DNA of 64,000 nt. It comes from Roseivivax sp. GX 12232 (GTDB lineage Bacteria > Pseudomonadota > Alphaproteobacteria > Rhodobacterales > Rhodobacteraceae). Below the pieces are notes generated by a model that searched no databases, was not told the DNA's origin, and saw nothing but the letters and a program-made list of their open reading frames with translations. The stretch covers positions 620,001 to 684,000 of the forward strand of contig NZ_JAJSEC010000001.1 of assembly GCF_021272185.1 (NCBI RefSeq), in the 5' to 3' direction. Of the stretch, positions 49,219-57,581 are shown piece after piece (positions within the stretch are counted from its first letter, which is position 1; every line of letters starts with the position of its first letter). The position numbers and the translations under genes were made by a program.

Positions 49219-49749
49219 ATGCGCGCCTTTCTCGCCCTGCCCCTGCCGCCCTCGGATGCCGAGGTGCTGGAGGCCATGGGCGAACGGCTGGGCTTCGGCC
49301 GCGCGCTGCCCTCGGAGTCCCTGCATCTGACGCTGGCCTTCCTGGGCGAGGTCGAGGAGGCGCTCCTGCGCGAGGCCGCCGATGCGCTCGAAACCCTGAG
49401 CCCGCCGCGCTTCCAGTTCCGGCTTTCCGGCATCGCGAGCTTCGGCACCGCGCTGGCCATGGAGGCCGAGGGCGGTGCCGCCCTGCGCGACCTGCAGGCG
49501 CGGGTGAAGTCGCGGCTCGTCGGCGCGGGGCTGGTGCTCGAGCGCCGCCGTTTCCGCCCGCATGTCACCTTCGCCCGCCTGCCCGAGCGGCTGACGCCCG
49601 AGGAAGAGGGCAAGCTCGCGCGCTTCCTCGGGGTGGAGAGCCGCATGGCGGTCGAGGAGATCCCCGCCGAGGAGGTGGTGCTCTACGAGTCGATCCTGAC
49701 CAAGGACGGCCCGGTCTACGAGCCGCTGGCGGAGTTCCCGCTGAGCTGA
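49219..49749 (+). CDS. thpR: RNA 2',3'-cyclic phosphodiesterase (2H family)
   Basis: A 176-residue 2H phosphoesterase, bilobed, with the two HxTx motifs HLTLAF (near 35) and HVTFAR (near 114). It hydrolyses 2',3'-cyclic phosphates on RNA ends and was first described as a 2'-5' RNA ligase. The ATG at 49219 gives the expected start MRAFLALPLPP. Single gene; the next copies of the dispersed repeat begin 30 bp after its stop. Confidence 0.9.
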   Translation: MRAFLALPLPPSDAEVLEAMGERLGFGRALPSESLHLTLAFLGEVEEALLREAADALETLSPPRFQFRLSGIASFGTALAMEAEGGAALRDLQARVKSRLVGAGLVLERRRFRPHVTFARLPERLTPEEEGKLARFLGVESRMAVEEIPAEEVVLYESILTKDGPVYEPLAEFPLS

Positions 49750-49778
49750 GGGGGCGGGCGTTGCGCGCGACGTCGACG

Positions 49779-49945
49779 GAGGGCGCGCGCCGGACCGGGG
49801 GCCGGCGCTGCCGACCTCGGAGCGAGGCGCTTTATCCACGCAAGGTCAGGGCTCGCAATGAGCTATGCACGCCACCCCAAGAAGCGCCGGCCCAAGGGGC
49901 CGGTCCGGCGCGCGCCCGGCACCTTCGGTGCTATTCGGGCGCAAG
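49779..49945 (+). repeat. Dispersed repeat element, copy B
   Basis: Left arm 49781-49809, spacer 73 nt, right arm 49883-49917, tail to 49945 with the stem GCACC/GGTGC. The bulge reads AAGGGG instead of ATCGGG. The CCACCAGAGGGC lead-in is absent. Confidence 0.9.
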
Positions 49946-50023
49946 GGGGGCGCGGGGAATTGAGGTGTCGGCTTGTGCAATGAGCACTGGGCAGAGTTGG
50001 CGCCATGCCACCCTCTCGACACG

Positions 50024-50198
50024 CTCCGCCAGAGGGCGCGCGCCGGACCGGGGGACGGCGCTGCTGCCCTGCGAGCTATGCGCTTTATCGCGGCAAGGTC
50101 AGGGCAAGCGATAAGCTGTGCACGCCATCCCAAGAAGCGCCGGCCCATCGGGCCGGTCCGGCGCGCGCCCGGCACCTTCGGTGCTATTCGGGCGCAAG
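50024..50198 (+). repeat. Dispersed repeat element, copy C
   Basis: Left arm 50034-50062 (one base differs from consensus: GGGGGACGG), spacer 73 nt, right arm 50136-50170, tail stem GCACC/GGTGC to 50198. The lead-in reads CGCCAGAGGGC. Confidence 0.9.
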
Positions 50199-50374
50199 GG
50201 GGGCGCGGGCGGTGATTGGGGCGCGAAGTTATCGGTGGTGGGGTTTTCGGCGGTGGAGGAAGGTCGCCACCGTCTTAAGGAACGCACCGTTGCTGCCCAA
50301 GCCGCGACCGTCTAACCGTAGCCCCGCACCTCTCACCAAAGCGCCGACCATCACACCGAGCCCCCAAAGCCCCC

Positions 50375-50803
50375 TCAACTCCCCCGCACCGGCCAATGCC
50401 GCGCCAAATCCTCGAGCCCGGCGCGGATCAGCTCGCCCAGCACCCCGGTGTCGATCCGCTCGAGCCGGGTCACGTAGAGACAGGACCGCCCGGTGCGATG
50501 CGGCCCGAGGCGCGCGAGCAGCGGGCCGAAATCGGCGTAGCCCGGCAGGATGTAGATCGACAGCGCCGAGGCCCGCGGCGAGAAGCCGGTCGCCAGGAAA
50601 TGCCCCGAGCGCCCCGAGGCATAGGTGTAATCGTAGCTGCCGTAACCGACGATGCTCTCGCCCCAGAGGACCGGCTCCCAGCCGGTCGCGGCGCGGAAGA
50701 TCGCGTCGAGCGCCACGCCCTCGGCGCGCCGCCGCTGGGGCGTCACACATTCGAGGAACGCGGGCACCGAGGCGCCGGTCGGGCGGGTCTTCAACTCTGC
50801 CAT
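50375..50803 (-). CDS. DUF1801 domain protein
   Basis: A 142-residue protein with the DUF1801 fold: an N-terminal TRPTGASVPAFLE, the EPVLWGESIVGYGSY strand, YILPGY and C-terminal YVTRLERIDTGVLGELI. Family members are small basic-groove proteins of unknown role, often annotated as YdhG-like. The ATG at 50803 gives the family's normal start MAELKTRPTG. It is divergent from the zincin gene at 50909. Confidence 0.85.
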   Translation of the reverse strand: MAELKTRPTGASVPAFLECVTPQRRRAEGVALDAIFRAATGWEPVLWGESIVGYGSYDYTYASGRSGHFLATGFSPRASALSIYILPGYADFGPLLARLGPHRTGRSCLYVTRLERIDTGVLGELIRAGLEDLARHWPVRGS

Positions 50804-50908
50804 GCCCCCAGCCTGCCCCGAATCGCGGCCTTTGCCCAAGCGCCTCTGGTCATCGCGTCCGCCCCGCCCCACATTCGCGGGACGTCAGACGCGAGACGGG
50901 AGAGACAG

Positions 50909-51298
50909 GTGCCCGAGGTCAGCCTCGAAGAGATGGAAGAGATGGCGCGGCGGGCGATCGCCGCCCTGCCCCCGGCCTTCGCGCGCGGGGCGGCCGAGAT
51001 CGTCCTGCGCGTCGAGGACTGGCCCGACGCGGAGATCCTGCGCGAGCTGGAGATCCCCGACCCGATCGAGCTCACCGGCCTCTACGACGGCATCCCGATG
51101 ACCGAGAAAAGCGTCGCCGACCCGGCCCCCTGGCCGGACACGATCTGGCTTTACCGCGAGCCGATCCTGGCCGAATGGCGCGACCGCGGCGATGTCGAGA
51201 TCGAGGACCTCGTGGCCCATGTCACCGTGCACGAGCTGGCGCATCACTTCGGCTGGTCCGACGAGGACATCGCCACGATCGACCGCTGGTGGGAATGA
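50909..51298 (+). CDS. Zincin-like metallopeptidase family protein
   Basis: A 129-residue protein of the small zincin family (PF06262 type) with the metal motif HELAHHFGWSD near residue 108: HExxH with the extra ligand Asp. The start is GTG (50909), with GGGAGA upstream; the next internal Met would lose the conserved N-terminal helix. Whether members are true peptidases is not settled. Single gene, divergent from the DUF1801 gene. Confidence 0.85.
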   Translation: MPEVSLEEMEEMARRAIAALPPAFARGAAEIVLRVEDWPDAEILRELEIPDPIELTGLYDGIPMTEKSVADPAPWPDTIWLYREPILAEWRDRGDVEIEDLVAHVTVHELAHHFGWSDEDIATIDRWWE

Positions 51299-51300
51299 GC

Positions 51301-51367
51301 GCGGCCTAGCTCGCCCGCGCCCCGAACCCGCGGCCTGGCTCGCCCGCGCCCCGAAGCCGCGGCCCGG
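51301..51367. repeat. 29-bp tandem repeat
   Basis: Two copies of a 29-bp unit (GCGGCCTAGCTCGCCCGCGC..., 51301-51329 and 51330-51358; two differences) plus a partial third, between the convergent zincin and nadE genes. Confidence 0.75.
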
Positions 51368-51393
51368 AGGCGGACAAGCCCCGCGCGCCCCGC

Positions 51394-53055
51394 CTACCGC
51401 CGCCCGTCGCGCCAGCGGTTCACCACCGGGTAGCGCCGGTCGAGCCAGAAGGCCTTGGGCGTCAGCCGCACCCCCGGCGCCGACTGGAAGCGCTTGTATT
51501 CCGAGAGATAGAGCAGGTGCTCCACCCGCACCGCGTCGGCGCGGTCGAAGCCCGCCGCCACGCAGTCGTCGATCGAGCCGTCCTGTTCGATCAGCACCTC
51601 GAGGATGCCGTCCAGCACCTCGTATTCGGGCAGCGAATCGCTGTCCTTCTGATCGGCGGCCAGCTCCGCCGAGGGCGGTTTGGAGATCACCCGCTCGGGG
51701 ATCACCAGCCCCTCGGGGCCCTTCATCCAGCTGCGGTGATTGGCGTTGCGCCAGCGGCAGGTCTCGAAGACGCGGGTCTTGTAGAGATCCTTGATCGGAT
51801 TGTAGCCGCCCGCCATGTCGCCGTAGATCGTGGCATAGCCCACCGCGACCTCGGACTTGTTGCCGGTGGTCAGGAGCATCTCTCCGAACTTGTTCGACAG
51901 CGCCATGAGCAGGAGCCCGCGCAGCCGCGACTGCAGGTTCTCCTCGGTGACATCCGGCGCGCGGCCCTCGAAGAGCGGCGCCAGCGTCTCGGTGATCGCG
52001 TCGCGGCCTTTGGCGATCGGCACGAAGTCGTAAGGCGACCCGAGGTTGCCGGCCACCGCCTTGGCGTCCTCGAGCGAATGCTCCGAGGTATACTCCGAGG
52101 GCAGCATCACGCAGCGCACGTTCTCGGGCCCGATGGCATCGGCGGCGATCACCGCGACCAGCGCCGAATCGACCCCGCCCGAGAGCCCCAGCAGCACCTT
52201 GGAGAAGCCCGACTTGCCGAGGTAGTCGCGCAGCGCCTCGACCATGGCGCGGTAGTCCTGTTCCCAGGTGTCGGGCTGGGCGGCGATCGGGCCGGGCTCG
52301 GCGCGCCAGCCGGCCTCGGTGCGGGTCAGGTCCACATGCGTCACGGTCTCGTCGAAGACCGGCAGCCGGCAGGCGAGCTGCCCGCCGGGGTTCAAGACGA
52401 AGGAGCCGCCGTCGAAGACCTGGTCGTCCTGGCCGCCGACCATGTTGAGATAGATCAGCGGCAAGCCGGTCTCGACGCTGCGCGCGACCATGTGGTTCAG
52501 CCGTTCGTCGTGTTTCTCGCGGTGGTAGGGCGAGCCGTTGGGCACCAGCAGGAACTCCGCGCCGGTCTCCTGGTGGGTCTCGGCCACGTCCTCGAACCAG
52601 GCGTCCTCGCAGATCGGGCTGCCGATCCGGGTGTTGCCCACCGCGTAGGGCCCGCCCATCGGCCCCGGCGTGTAGAGCCGCACCTCGTCGAAGACCGCGT
52701 AGTTCGGCAGGTGGTGCTTGAGGACCGCGGTGCGCACCTCGCCGCCCTGCAGGATCAGGTAGCCGTTGAAGAGCTCGGCGCCCTCGAGCCAGGGCGCGCC
52801 GATGGCCAGCGCCGGGCCCTCGGCGCAGTCGCGGGCGAGCGCGCGGACCTCCTCGATGGCGGCGGCGTGGAAGGCGGGCTTCTGGATCAGGTCCTGGGTC
52901 TGGTAGCCGGTGATGAACATCTCGGGCAGCGCCACGAGGTCGGCCCCCGCCGCGCGGCCCGCCTCCCAGGCGTCGCGCGCCTTGGCGCGGTTGCCGGAGA
53001 GGTCTCCGAGGGTCGGGTTCAGTTGCGCCAGCGTCAGCCGGAACTTATCGGGCAT
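51394..53055 (-). CDS. nadE: NAD+ synthase, glutamine-hydrolysing
   Basis: A 553-residue enzyme. The N-terminal nitrilase-type glutaminase domain (about 1-260) carries the Glu (LPEMFITGY), Lys (KHHLPNY) and Cys (PICEDAWF) triad; the C-terminal synthetase domain has the P-loop GLSGGVDSAL and STGNKSE-like segment TGNKSEVAVGYATIYGDMAGG. It amidates nicotinate adenine dinucleotide to NAD+ with ammonia from glutamine. Normal length. Confidence 0.96.
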   Translation of the reverse strand: MPDKFRLTLAQLNPTLGDLSGNRAKARDAWEAGRAAGADLVALPEMFITGYQTQDLIQKPAFHAAAIEEVRALARDCAEGPALAIGAPWLEGAELFNGYLILQGGEVRTAVLKHHLPNYAVFDEVRLYTPGPMGGPYAVGNTRIGSPICEDAWFEDVAETHQETGAEFLLVPNGSPYHREKHDERLNHMVARSVETGLPLIYLNMVGGQDDQVFDGGSFVLNPGGQLACRLPVFDETVTHVDLTRTEAGWRAEPGPIAAQPDTWEQDYRAMVEALRDYLGKSGFSKVLLGLSGGVDSALVAVIAADAIGPENVRCVMLPSEYTSEHSLEDAKAVAGNLGSPYDFVPIAKGRDAITETLAPLFEGRAPDVTEENLQSRLRGLLLMALSNKFGEMLLTTGNKSEVAVGYATIYGDMAGGYNPIKDLYKTRVFETCRWRNANHRSWMKGPEGLVIPERVISKPPSAELAADQKDSDSLPEYEVLDGILEVLIEQDGSIDDCVAAGFDRADAVRVEHLLYLSEYKRFQSAPGVRLTPKAFWLDRRYPVVNRWRDGRR

Positions 53056-53116
53056 GATCCGTCACCTTGCAGTGGTTTGCCGCCCACATAGCAGAACGCC
53101 ACGCGAGGGGAAGTGT

Positions 53117-53156
53117 GGGTGGGGGTGTTGGGTGGTTGGGCGGCGGGGTGGTTGGG
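53117..53156 (+). other. Potential G-quadruplex tract
   Basis: Six runs of three or more G lie within 40 bases (53117-19, 121-125, 130-132, 138-140, 145-148, 154-156) with loops of 1-5 bases. This meets the usual rule for an intrastrand G-quadruplex. It is 62 bp from the nadE start, on the strand opposite the nadE message. Confidence 0.55.
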
Positions 53157-53309
53157 TGGTCGCGGGTGGCTTGGTGGATGTGTGGACGACCGGATGGCGG
53201 ATGACGGTTGATCTGAAGGACGACGGTGATTGTACGGACGGCATCCCGTGTTGACGCTTGGAGAGCTCGCGCGGCCGCTCCCAGGCGCCCGGAACCACAG
53301 CACAACCAA

Positions 53310-53484
53310 GCCCACCAGAGGGCGCGCGCCGGACCGGGGGCCGGCGCTACCGCCCTCCGAACTGCGCGCTTAATCCACGCAAGGTCAGGGCTAGCGATGA
53401 TCGGCGCACACCACTCACAAGAGCGCCGGCCCAAGGGGCCGGTCCGGCGCGCGCCCGGCATCTTCGATGCTATTCGGGCGCAAG
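53310..53484 (+). repeat. Dispersed repeat element, copy D
   Basis: Left arm 53320-53348, spacer 73 nt, right arm 53422-53456, tail stem GCATC/GATGC to 53484. Lead-in CCACCAGAGGGC present. Confidence 0.9.
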
Positions 53485-53521
53485 AAGGCGCAACGCTCTC
53501 CAAGGTCGGGGGCCAACAAGT

Positions 53522-53553
53522 GTCCGGCATCTCCGATGCTGTTCGGGCGCAAG
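53522..53553 (+). repeat. Solo tail hairpin of the dispersed element
   Basis: A second copy of only the tail (CGGCATCTCCGATGCTGTTC and CGGGCGCAAG) follows copy D after about 37 bp. Its stem is GCATC/GATGC with a TCC loop. Confidence 0.75.
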
Positions 53554-53784
53554 AAGTGGGTCTGCGACGGCTGGGGCGCCAAAATGAGTGGCGTTTGGGT
53601 GTTCGGGCCCATTTGGCGGTGAGTGGCACCAAGGCCCACCACCCGAAATCCCAAGACACCTCCCCCCTGCCACCCAACCGCCCCCCTCCCCCTCTCCGGG
53701 AAAGCCGTTGTGTCAGCCCCCCGCCTTCACTAGTTTCGACACAAGCCCGCAGCACGCGGCCAATCTGGGCGGGGCAGAGCAGAC

Positions 53785-55272
53785 ATGGCATTCCACAAGG
53801 GACTTTCGCGCGCGGCGCTCCTGGCCGCGCTCTTCGCCGCAGCCGGGGCGGGGCTCGCCCAGGACGGCGAGGTCATCACCAAGCAATACGACGACGGCGG
53901 CGTCTACGAGGGCACCTTCCAGGACGGCCTCCAGCACGGCACCGGCACCTACCGCCTGCCCAATGGCTACGAATACACCGGCGAATGGGTCGCGGGCGAG
54001 ATCCGCGGCCAGGGCGAGGCGCGCTTTCCCAACGGCTCGGTCTACGAAGGCGAGTTCGAGGCCGGCAAACCGGACGGCGTGGGCCGGATCATCTTCGCCG
54101 ACGGCGGCACCTACGAGGGCACCTGGGTCGACGGCAAGATCACCGGCAAGGGCATCGCCGTCTATGCCAACGGCGTGCGCTACGAGGGCTCCTTCCGCAA
54201 CGCCCTGCACCACGGGCGCGGCACCATGACCTCGCCCGGCGGCTACACCTACGAGGGCGACTGGGTGAACGGCCAGAAGGAAGGCAACGGCACGATCACC
54301 TACCCCGACGGCTCGGTTTACGAGGGCCGGGTCTCGGCCGGCCAGCGCGACGGCGAGGGCAAGCTGACCATGCCCGACGGGCTGATCTACGAAGGCATGT
54401 GGGACGACGGCCAGATCGACGGCACCGGCACGCTCACCCAGCCCAACGGCGATGTCTACGAGGGCGAACTCGTGGCCGGCCGCCGCGAGGGCCAGGGCAA
54501 GGTCACCTATGCCAACGGCGATGTCTACGAAGGCGCCTTCGTCGCCGACCAGCGCGAGGGTGAGGGCACCTTCCGGGGCCAGGACGGCTATGTCTACACC
54601 GGCCAATGGGTCGGCGGCGAGATCGAGGGCCAGGGCCGGGTGAGCTATCCCGACGGCTCGGTCTACGAGGGTGAATTCGCGGGCGATCTCGCCAATGGCC
54701 GCGGCAAGATCACCTATCCCGACGGCTCGACCTACGAGGGCGACTGGGTCGAAGGCGTGATCGAAGGCCAGGGCCGCGCCGAATACGCCAACGGGCTGGT
54801 CTACGAAGGCGGCTTCGTGAACGCCAAGAACCACGGCCAGGGCGTGATGACCTACCCCGACGGCTACCGCTACGAGGGCGCCTGGGTCGAGGGCGAACGC
54901 GAAGGCCAGGGCACCGCCACCTATCCCGACGGCACGGTCTACACCGGCGGCTTCCAGGACGGCGAGCGTCACGGAGAGGGCCGGATCGAGATGCCCGACG
55001 GCTTCAGCTACGAGGGCGACTGGGACAATGGCGCGATCTCCGGCGAGGGCGTGGCGACCTATGCCAACGGCGATGTCTACGAGGGCACCTTCGTCGAGGG
55101 CAAGCGCCAGGGCGAGGGCACCATGCGCTACGCCACCGGCGAGGAAGCCAGCGGCGACTGGGTCAACGGCGCCCTGACCGGCGGCACCGCGGAGGCGAGC
55201 GGGGCCTCGGAGGCGGGTGACGGCGAGGACGGCGCGGACGGCGAGGACGGCGAAGCGGGCGAAGGCAACTGA
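53785..55272 (+). CDS. Secreted MORN-repeat protein, 18 repeats
   Basis: A 495-residue protein: signal peptide MAFHKGLSRAALLAALFAAA with cleavage near AQA-like GLAQ (about residue 26), then 18 MORN repeats of exactly 23 residues (GxxYEGxWxxGxxxGxGxxxYxD type, about residues 39-450) plus a degenerate nineteenth, and an acidic Gly/Asp/Glu tail. MORN arrays form a long beta-hairpin ribbon that binds other proteins or membranes; here it would be periplasmic or outside the cell. No enzymatic domain is visible. Neighbours give no hint. The repeat number is high for a bacterial protein. Confidence 0.9.
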   Translation: MAFHKGLSRAALLAALFAAAGAGLAQDGEVITKQYDDGGVYEGTFQDGLQHGTGTYRLPNGYEYTGEWVAGEIRGQGEARFPNGSVYEGEFEAGKPDGVGRIIFADGGTYEGTWVDGKITGKGIAVYANGVRYEGSFRNALHHGRGTMTSPGGYTYEGDWVNGQKEGNGTITYPDGSVYEGRVSAGQRDGEGKLTMPDGLIYEGMWDDGQIDGTGTLTQPNGDVYEGELVAGRREGQGKVTYANGDVYEGAFVADQREGEGTFRGQDGYVYTGQWVGGEIEGQGRVSYPDGSVYEGEFAGDLANGRGKITYPDGSTYEGDWVEGVIEGQGRAEYANGLVYEGGFVNAKNHGQGVMTYPDGYRYEGAWVEGEREGQGTATYPDGTVYTGGFQDGERHGEGRIEMPDGFSYEGDWDNGAISGEGVATYANGDVYEGTFVEGKRQGEGTMRYATGEEASGDWVNGALTGGTAEASGASEAGDGEDGADGEDGEAGEGN

Positions 55273-55800
55273 GGGTCTAGGCGGGGCGGGTGACGGCTCG
55301 AGCGAGGCAGCCCCAAAAGGATGCGGTCCCCAGAGGATGCAGCCCCCGAAAAGGTGGGACTCTGCACCCCCGCCCAACCCTTGGGAAACCATCCCCGCCC
55401 CCTGGGCATAGATCCACCCCACACCTAGAAAGCCCCCGCCCCCAGAGCAGGCGCAGGGCGCGCGGCGGAACGGGGGCCGGCGCTACTGACCTCCGAGCAG
55501 CGCGCTTTATCCCAACAAGGTCAGGGCTAGGGGATAGCTAAGCACGCCACTCACAAGAGCGCCGGCCCAAGGGGCCGGTCCGGCGCGCGCCCTGCGCCTG
55601 CGGCGCGGTCCGGGCGCAGGTTGCGAGAGCGGTTGGCGCAGCGCGCAACTCCGACGCAGAAGGCGTCACCCGCCGAAACCCAGATCAGAATGGCGTGAAA
55701 CCCGGGTAATCTTCCCCAATCGCCCCCCGCGCTCTGCCTAGATCTCCTCGCAGGCTACCTCGGAACGCCTCACCACCGCACCGCCCCAAAGGAGACCGCC
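55273..55800. other. Gap holding repeat copy E
   Basis: 528 bp between two rightward genes; copy E of the element lies at 55451-55620. No gene seen. The hydrolase-OsmC gene starts behind AAAGGAG. Confidence 0.6.
55451..55620 (+). repeat. Dispersed repeat element, copy E, most diverged
   Basis: Left arm 55456-55484 (three differences), spacer 73 nt, right arm 55558-55592, tail to 55620. Its tail stem is changed on both sides (GCGCC/GGCGC with a TGC loop), so pairing is kept. Confidence 0.88.
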
Positions 55801-57006
55801 ATGCCGACCGAGAAACTCACCTTCCCCGGCGCCAATGGCGACCTTCTCGCGGGCCGGCTCGACCTGCCGGCAGGGCCACCCCGCGCCGCCGCGCTCTTTG
55901 CCCATTGCTTCACCTGCGGCAAGGACATCGCCGCCGCCCGCCGCATCGCGGGGCAGCTCGCCGCCGAGGGCTTCGCGGTCCTGCGCTTCGACTTCACCGG
56001 CCTCGGCCATTCCGGCGGCGAGTTCGAGAACACCTCCTTCACCTCGAACGTGGATGACCTCGTGGCCGCCGCCGAGGCCCTGGCCGCCCGCGACCTCGCG
56101 CCTGCGCTGCTGATCGGCCATTCGCTCGGCGGCGCGGCGGTGCTGAAGGCCGCGGGCCAGATCCCCTCGGCCCGGGCGGTGGCCACCATCGGCGCGCCCT
56201 GCGACCCCGGTCATGTCACCCATAACTTCGCCGCCGCCCTGCCACAGATCGCCCGCGAGGGCGTCGCCGAGGTCTCGCTGGCCGGGCGGCCCTTCCGCAT
56301 CGGCCAGGGCTTCGTCGAGGATGTCTCAGAGGCCCGGCTCGCCCCTGCCATCGCCGGGCTGAAACGCGCGCTCCTGGTCCTGCACGCCCCGCGCGACGCC
56401 ACGGTCGGGATCGAGAACGCCACGGCGATCTTCTCCCACGCCAAGCATCCGAAAAGCTTCGTCACGCTCGACGAGGCGGACCACCTGGTCAGCCGCCCCG
56501 AAGACGCCGAATACGCGGCCTCGGTGATCACCGCCTGGGCCCGGCGCTACCTCGATCTGCCCGCGCCGCCCGCCCGCCCCGAAGCGCCCGAGGGCGTGGT
56601 GCGCGTGACCGAGAACGACGCCGCGGGCTTCCTGCAGGACGTGGTCGCCGGGCCGCATCACATCACCGCCGACGAGCCGGAAGCGGTGGGCGGCAGCGAC
56701 CAGGGGATGACGCCCTACAACCTGTTGTGCGCGGCGCTCGGCGCCTGCACGGCGATGACGCTCCGGCTCTACGCGCGCCGCAAGGGGCTGCCGCTGACCC
56801 ATGTCGAGGTCGACGTCTGCCACGACAAGCGCCACGCCGAGGACGCCGCCTCGGGGGGTGCCAAGGTGGATGTCTTCCACCGCGTGCTGCGACTCGAAGG
56901 GGATCTCGACGAGGAGACGCGGGCGCGGCTCCTGGAGATCGCCGACAAATGCCCGGTGCACCGGACGCTGGAGCCCGGCGCGAAGGTGGTGACGGCGTTG
57001 GGGTGA
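55801..57006 (+). CDS. Alpha/beta hydrolase-OsmC fusion protein
   Basis: A 401-residue fusion. The N-terminal alpha/beta hydrolase (about 1-255) has the HCFTCGKD oxyanion area, the nucleophile elbow GHSLGG and the catalytic His near LDEADHL; the C-terminal OsmC/Ohr domain (about 265-401) has its two peroxidatic cysteines in LGACTAMTL and DKCPVHRTLE. The pair suggests hydrolysis of an organic ester or peroxide together with thiol-dependent peroxide reduction. This fusion occurs in many proteobacteria. Shine-Dalgarno AAAGGAG lies just upstream. Confidence 0.92.
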   Translation: MPTEKLTFPGANGDLLAGRLDLPAGPPRAAALFAHCFTCGKDIAAARRIAGQLAAEGFAVLRFDFTGLGHSGGEFENTSFTSNVDDLVAAAEALAARDLAPALLIGHSLGGAAVLKAAGQIPSARAVATIGAPCDPGHVTHNFAAALPQIAREGVAEVSLAGRPFRIGQGFVEDVSEARLAPAIAGLKRALLVLHAPRDATVGIENATAIFSHAKHPKSFVTLDEADHLVSRPEDAEYAASVITAWARRYLDLPAPPARPEAPEGVVRVTENDAAGFLQDVVAGPHHITADEPEAVGGSDQGMTPYNLLCAALGACTAMTLRLYARRKGLPLTHVEVDVCHDKRHAEDAASGGAKVDVFHRVLRLEGDLDEETRARLLEIADKCPVHRTLEPGAKVVTALG

Positions 57007-57210
57007 GGGCGTGTTGGGCGCGGAGCTTACGCGGCAGGCTCCACGCGGCGCTCCGCCTGGATCGGCGCCCGGGGTGAGGGGCCTGTTGCGCGCGAAGCCT
57101 GCGTGCGTCGGGCTTAATGGTTCGCTCCGCGCAGATCGGCGCCCACGGGTGAGGGGCGTGTTGGACGCGGAGTCTGCCTGCGGCGAGTTCAACGGTTCGC
57201 AGCGCCCGGT
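57001..57210. repeat. Three imperfect tandem units of about 70 bp
   Basis: Units begin GGGTGAGGG near 57001, 57072 and 57147; the first contains the stop codon of the hydrolase-OsmC gene. Conserved parts are the start and a GATCGGCGCCC near each end. Confidence 0.7.
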
Positions 57211-57300
57211 CCCTCCTTGCGCCCAATTCGGCCCAGCGCCCCTGCACGCCAGGCGCTGTTGCGCTGCCGACGCCCTCCATCACCCCCCCCTCTCACCAAG

Positions 57301-57474
57301 CCCACCAGAGGGCGCGCGCCGGACCGGGGGCCGGCGCTTCCGCCCTCTGAGCTGCGCGCTTTATCCCAACAAGGTCAGGGCTCAATGTGAGCTATGCGCG
57401 CCACCCCAAGGAGCGCCGGCCCATCGGGCCGGTCCGGCGCGCGCCCGGCACCTTCGGTGCTATTCGGGCGCAAG
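57301..57474 (+). repeat. Dispersed repeat element, copy F
   Basis: Left arm 57310-57338, spacer 73 nt, right arm 57412-57446, tail stem GCACC/GGTGC to 57474. Lead-in CCACCAGAGGGC present. It lies between the convergent hydrolase-OsmC and photolyase genes. Confidence 0.9.
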
Positions 57475-57581
57475 GGGCGCTGGCTGGAGGCGCAGCCCTT
57501 CGAACTGACGCATAGACGAACTGGGGGTTCTTGGCAGCGCCCAGGGTTCAAAAAGAGCGCTTGGGCTGCGGGCGTAAGTTG

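Larger units (their letters stand above)
49750..50374. other. Convergent gap holding repeat copies B and C
   Basis: 625 bp without a supported gene. Two full copies of the dispersed element lie here in the same direction, 253 bp apart. Reading frames through them on either strand arise from the repeat. Confidence 0.65.
53056..53784. other. Divergent gap holding a G-rich tract and repeat copy D
   Basis: 729 bp without a supported gene, between divergent nadE and the MORN gene. It contains a G-run tract (53117-53156) near nadE, copy D of the dispersed element (53310-53484) and a second tail unit (53522-53553). Confidence 0.65.

Noticed and set aside
47412-57474. Repeats A-F as a CRISPR array
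   Set aside because: Copies are 170 bp long, lie 0.25-3 kb apart with genes between them, and no cas genes are seen.
47412-57474. Small proteins encoded inside the repeat copies on either strand
   Set aside because: Frames shared by several copies follow from nucleotide conservation; copy A has a stop in the same frame, and no Shine-Dalgarno is present.
47412-57474. Repeats A-F as integron attC sites
   Set aside because: The arm ends lack the GTTRRRY/RYYYAAC core sites, and no integrase is present.
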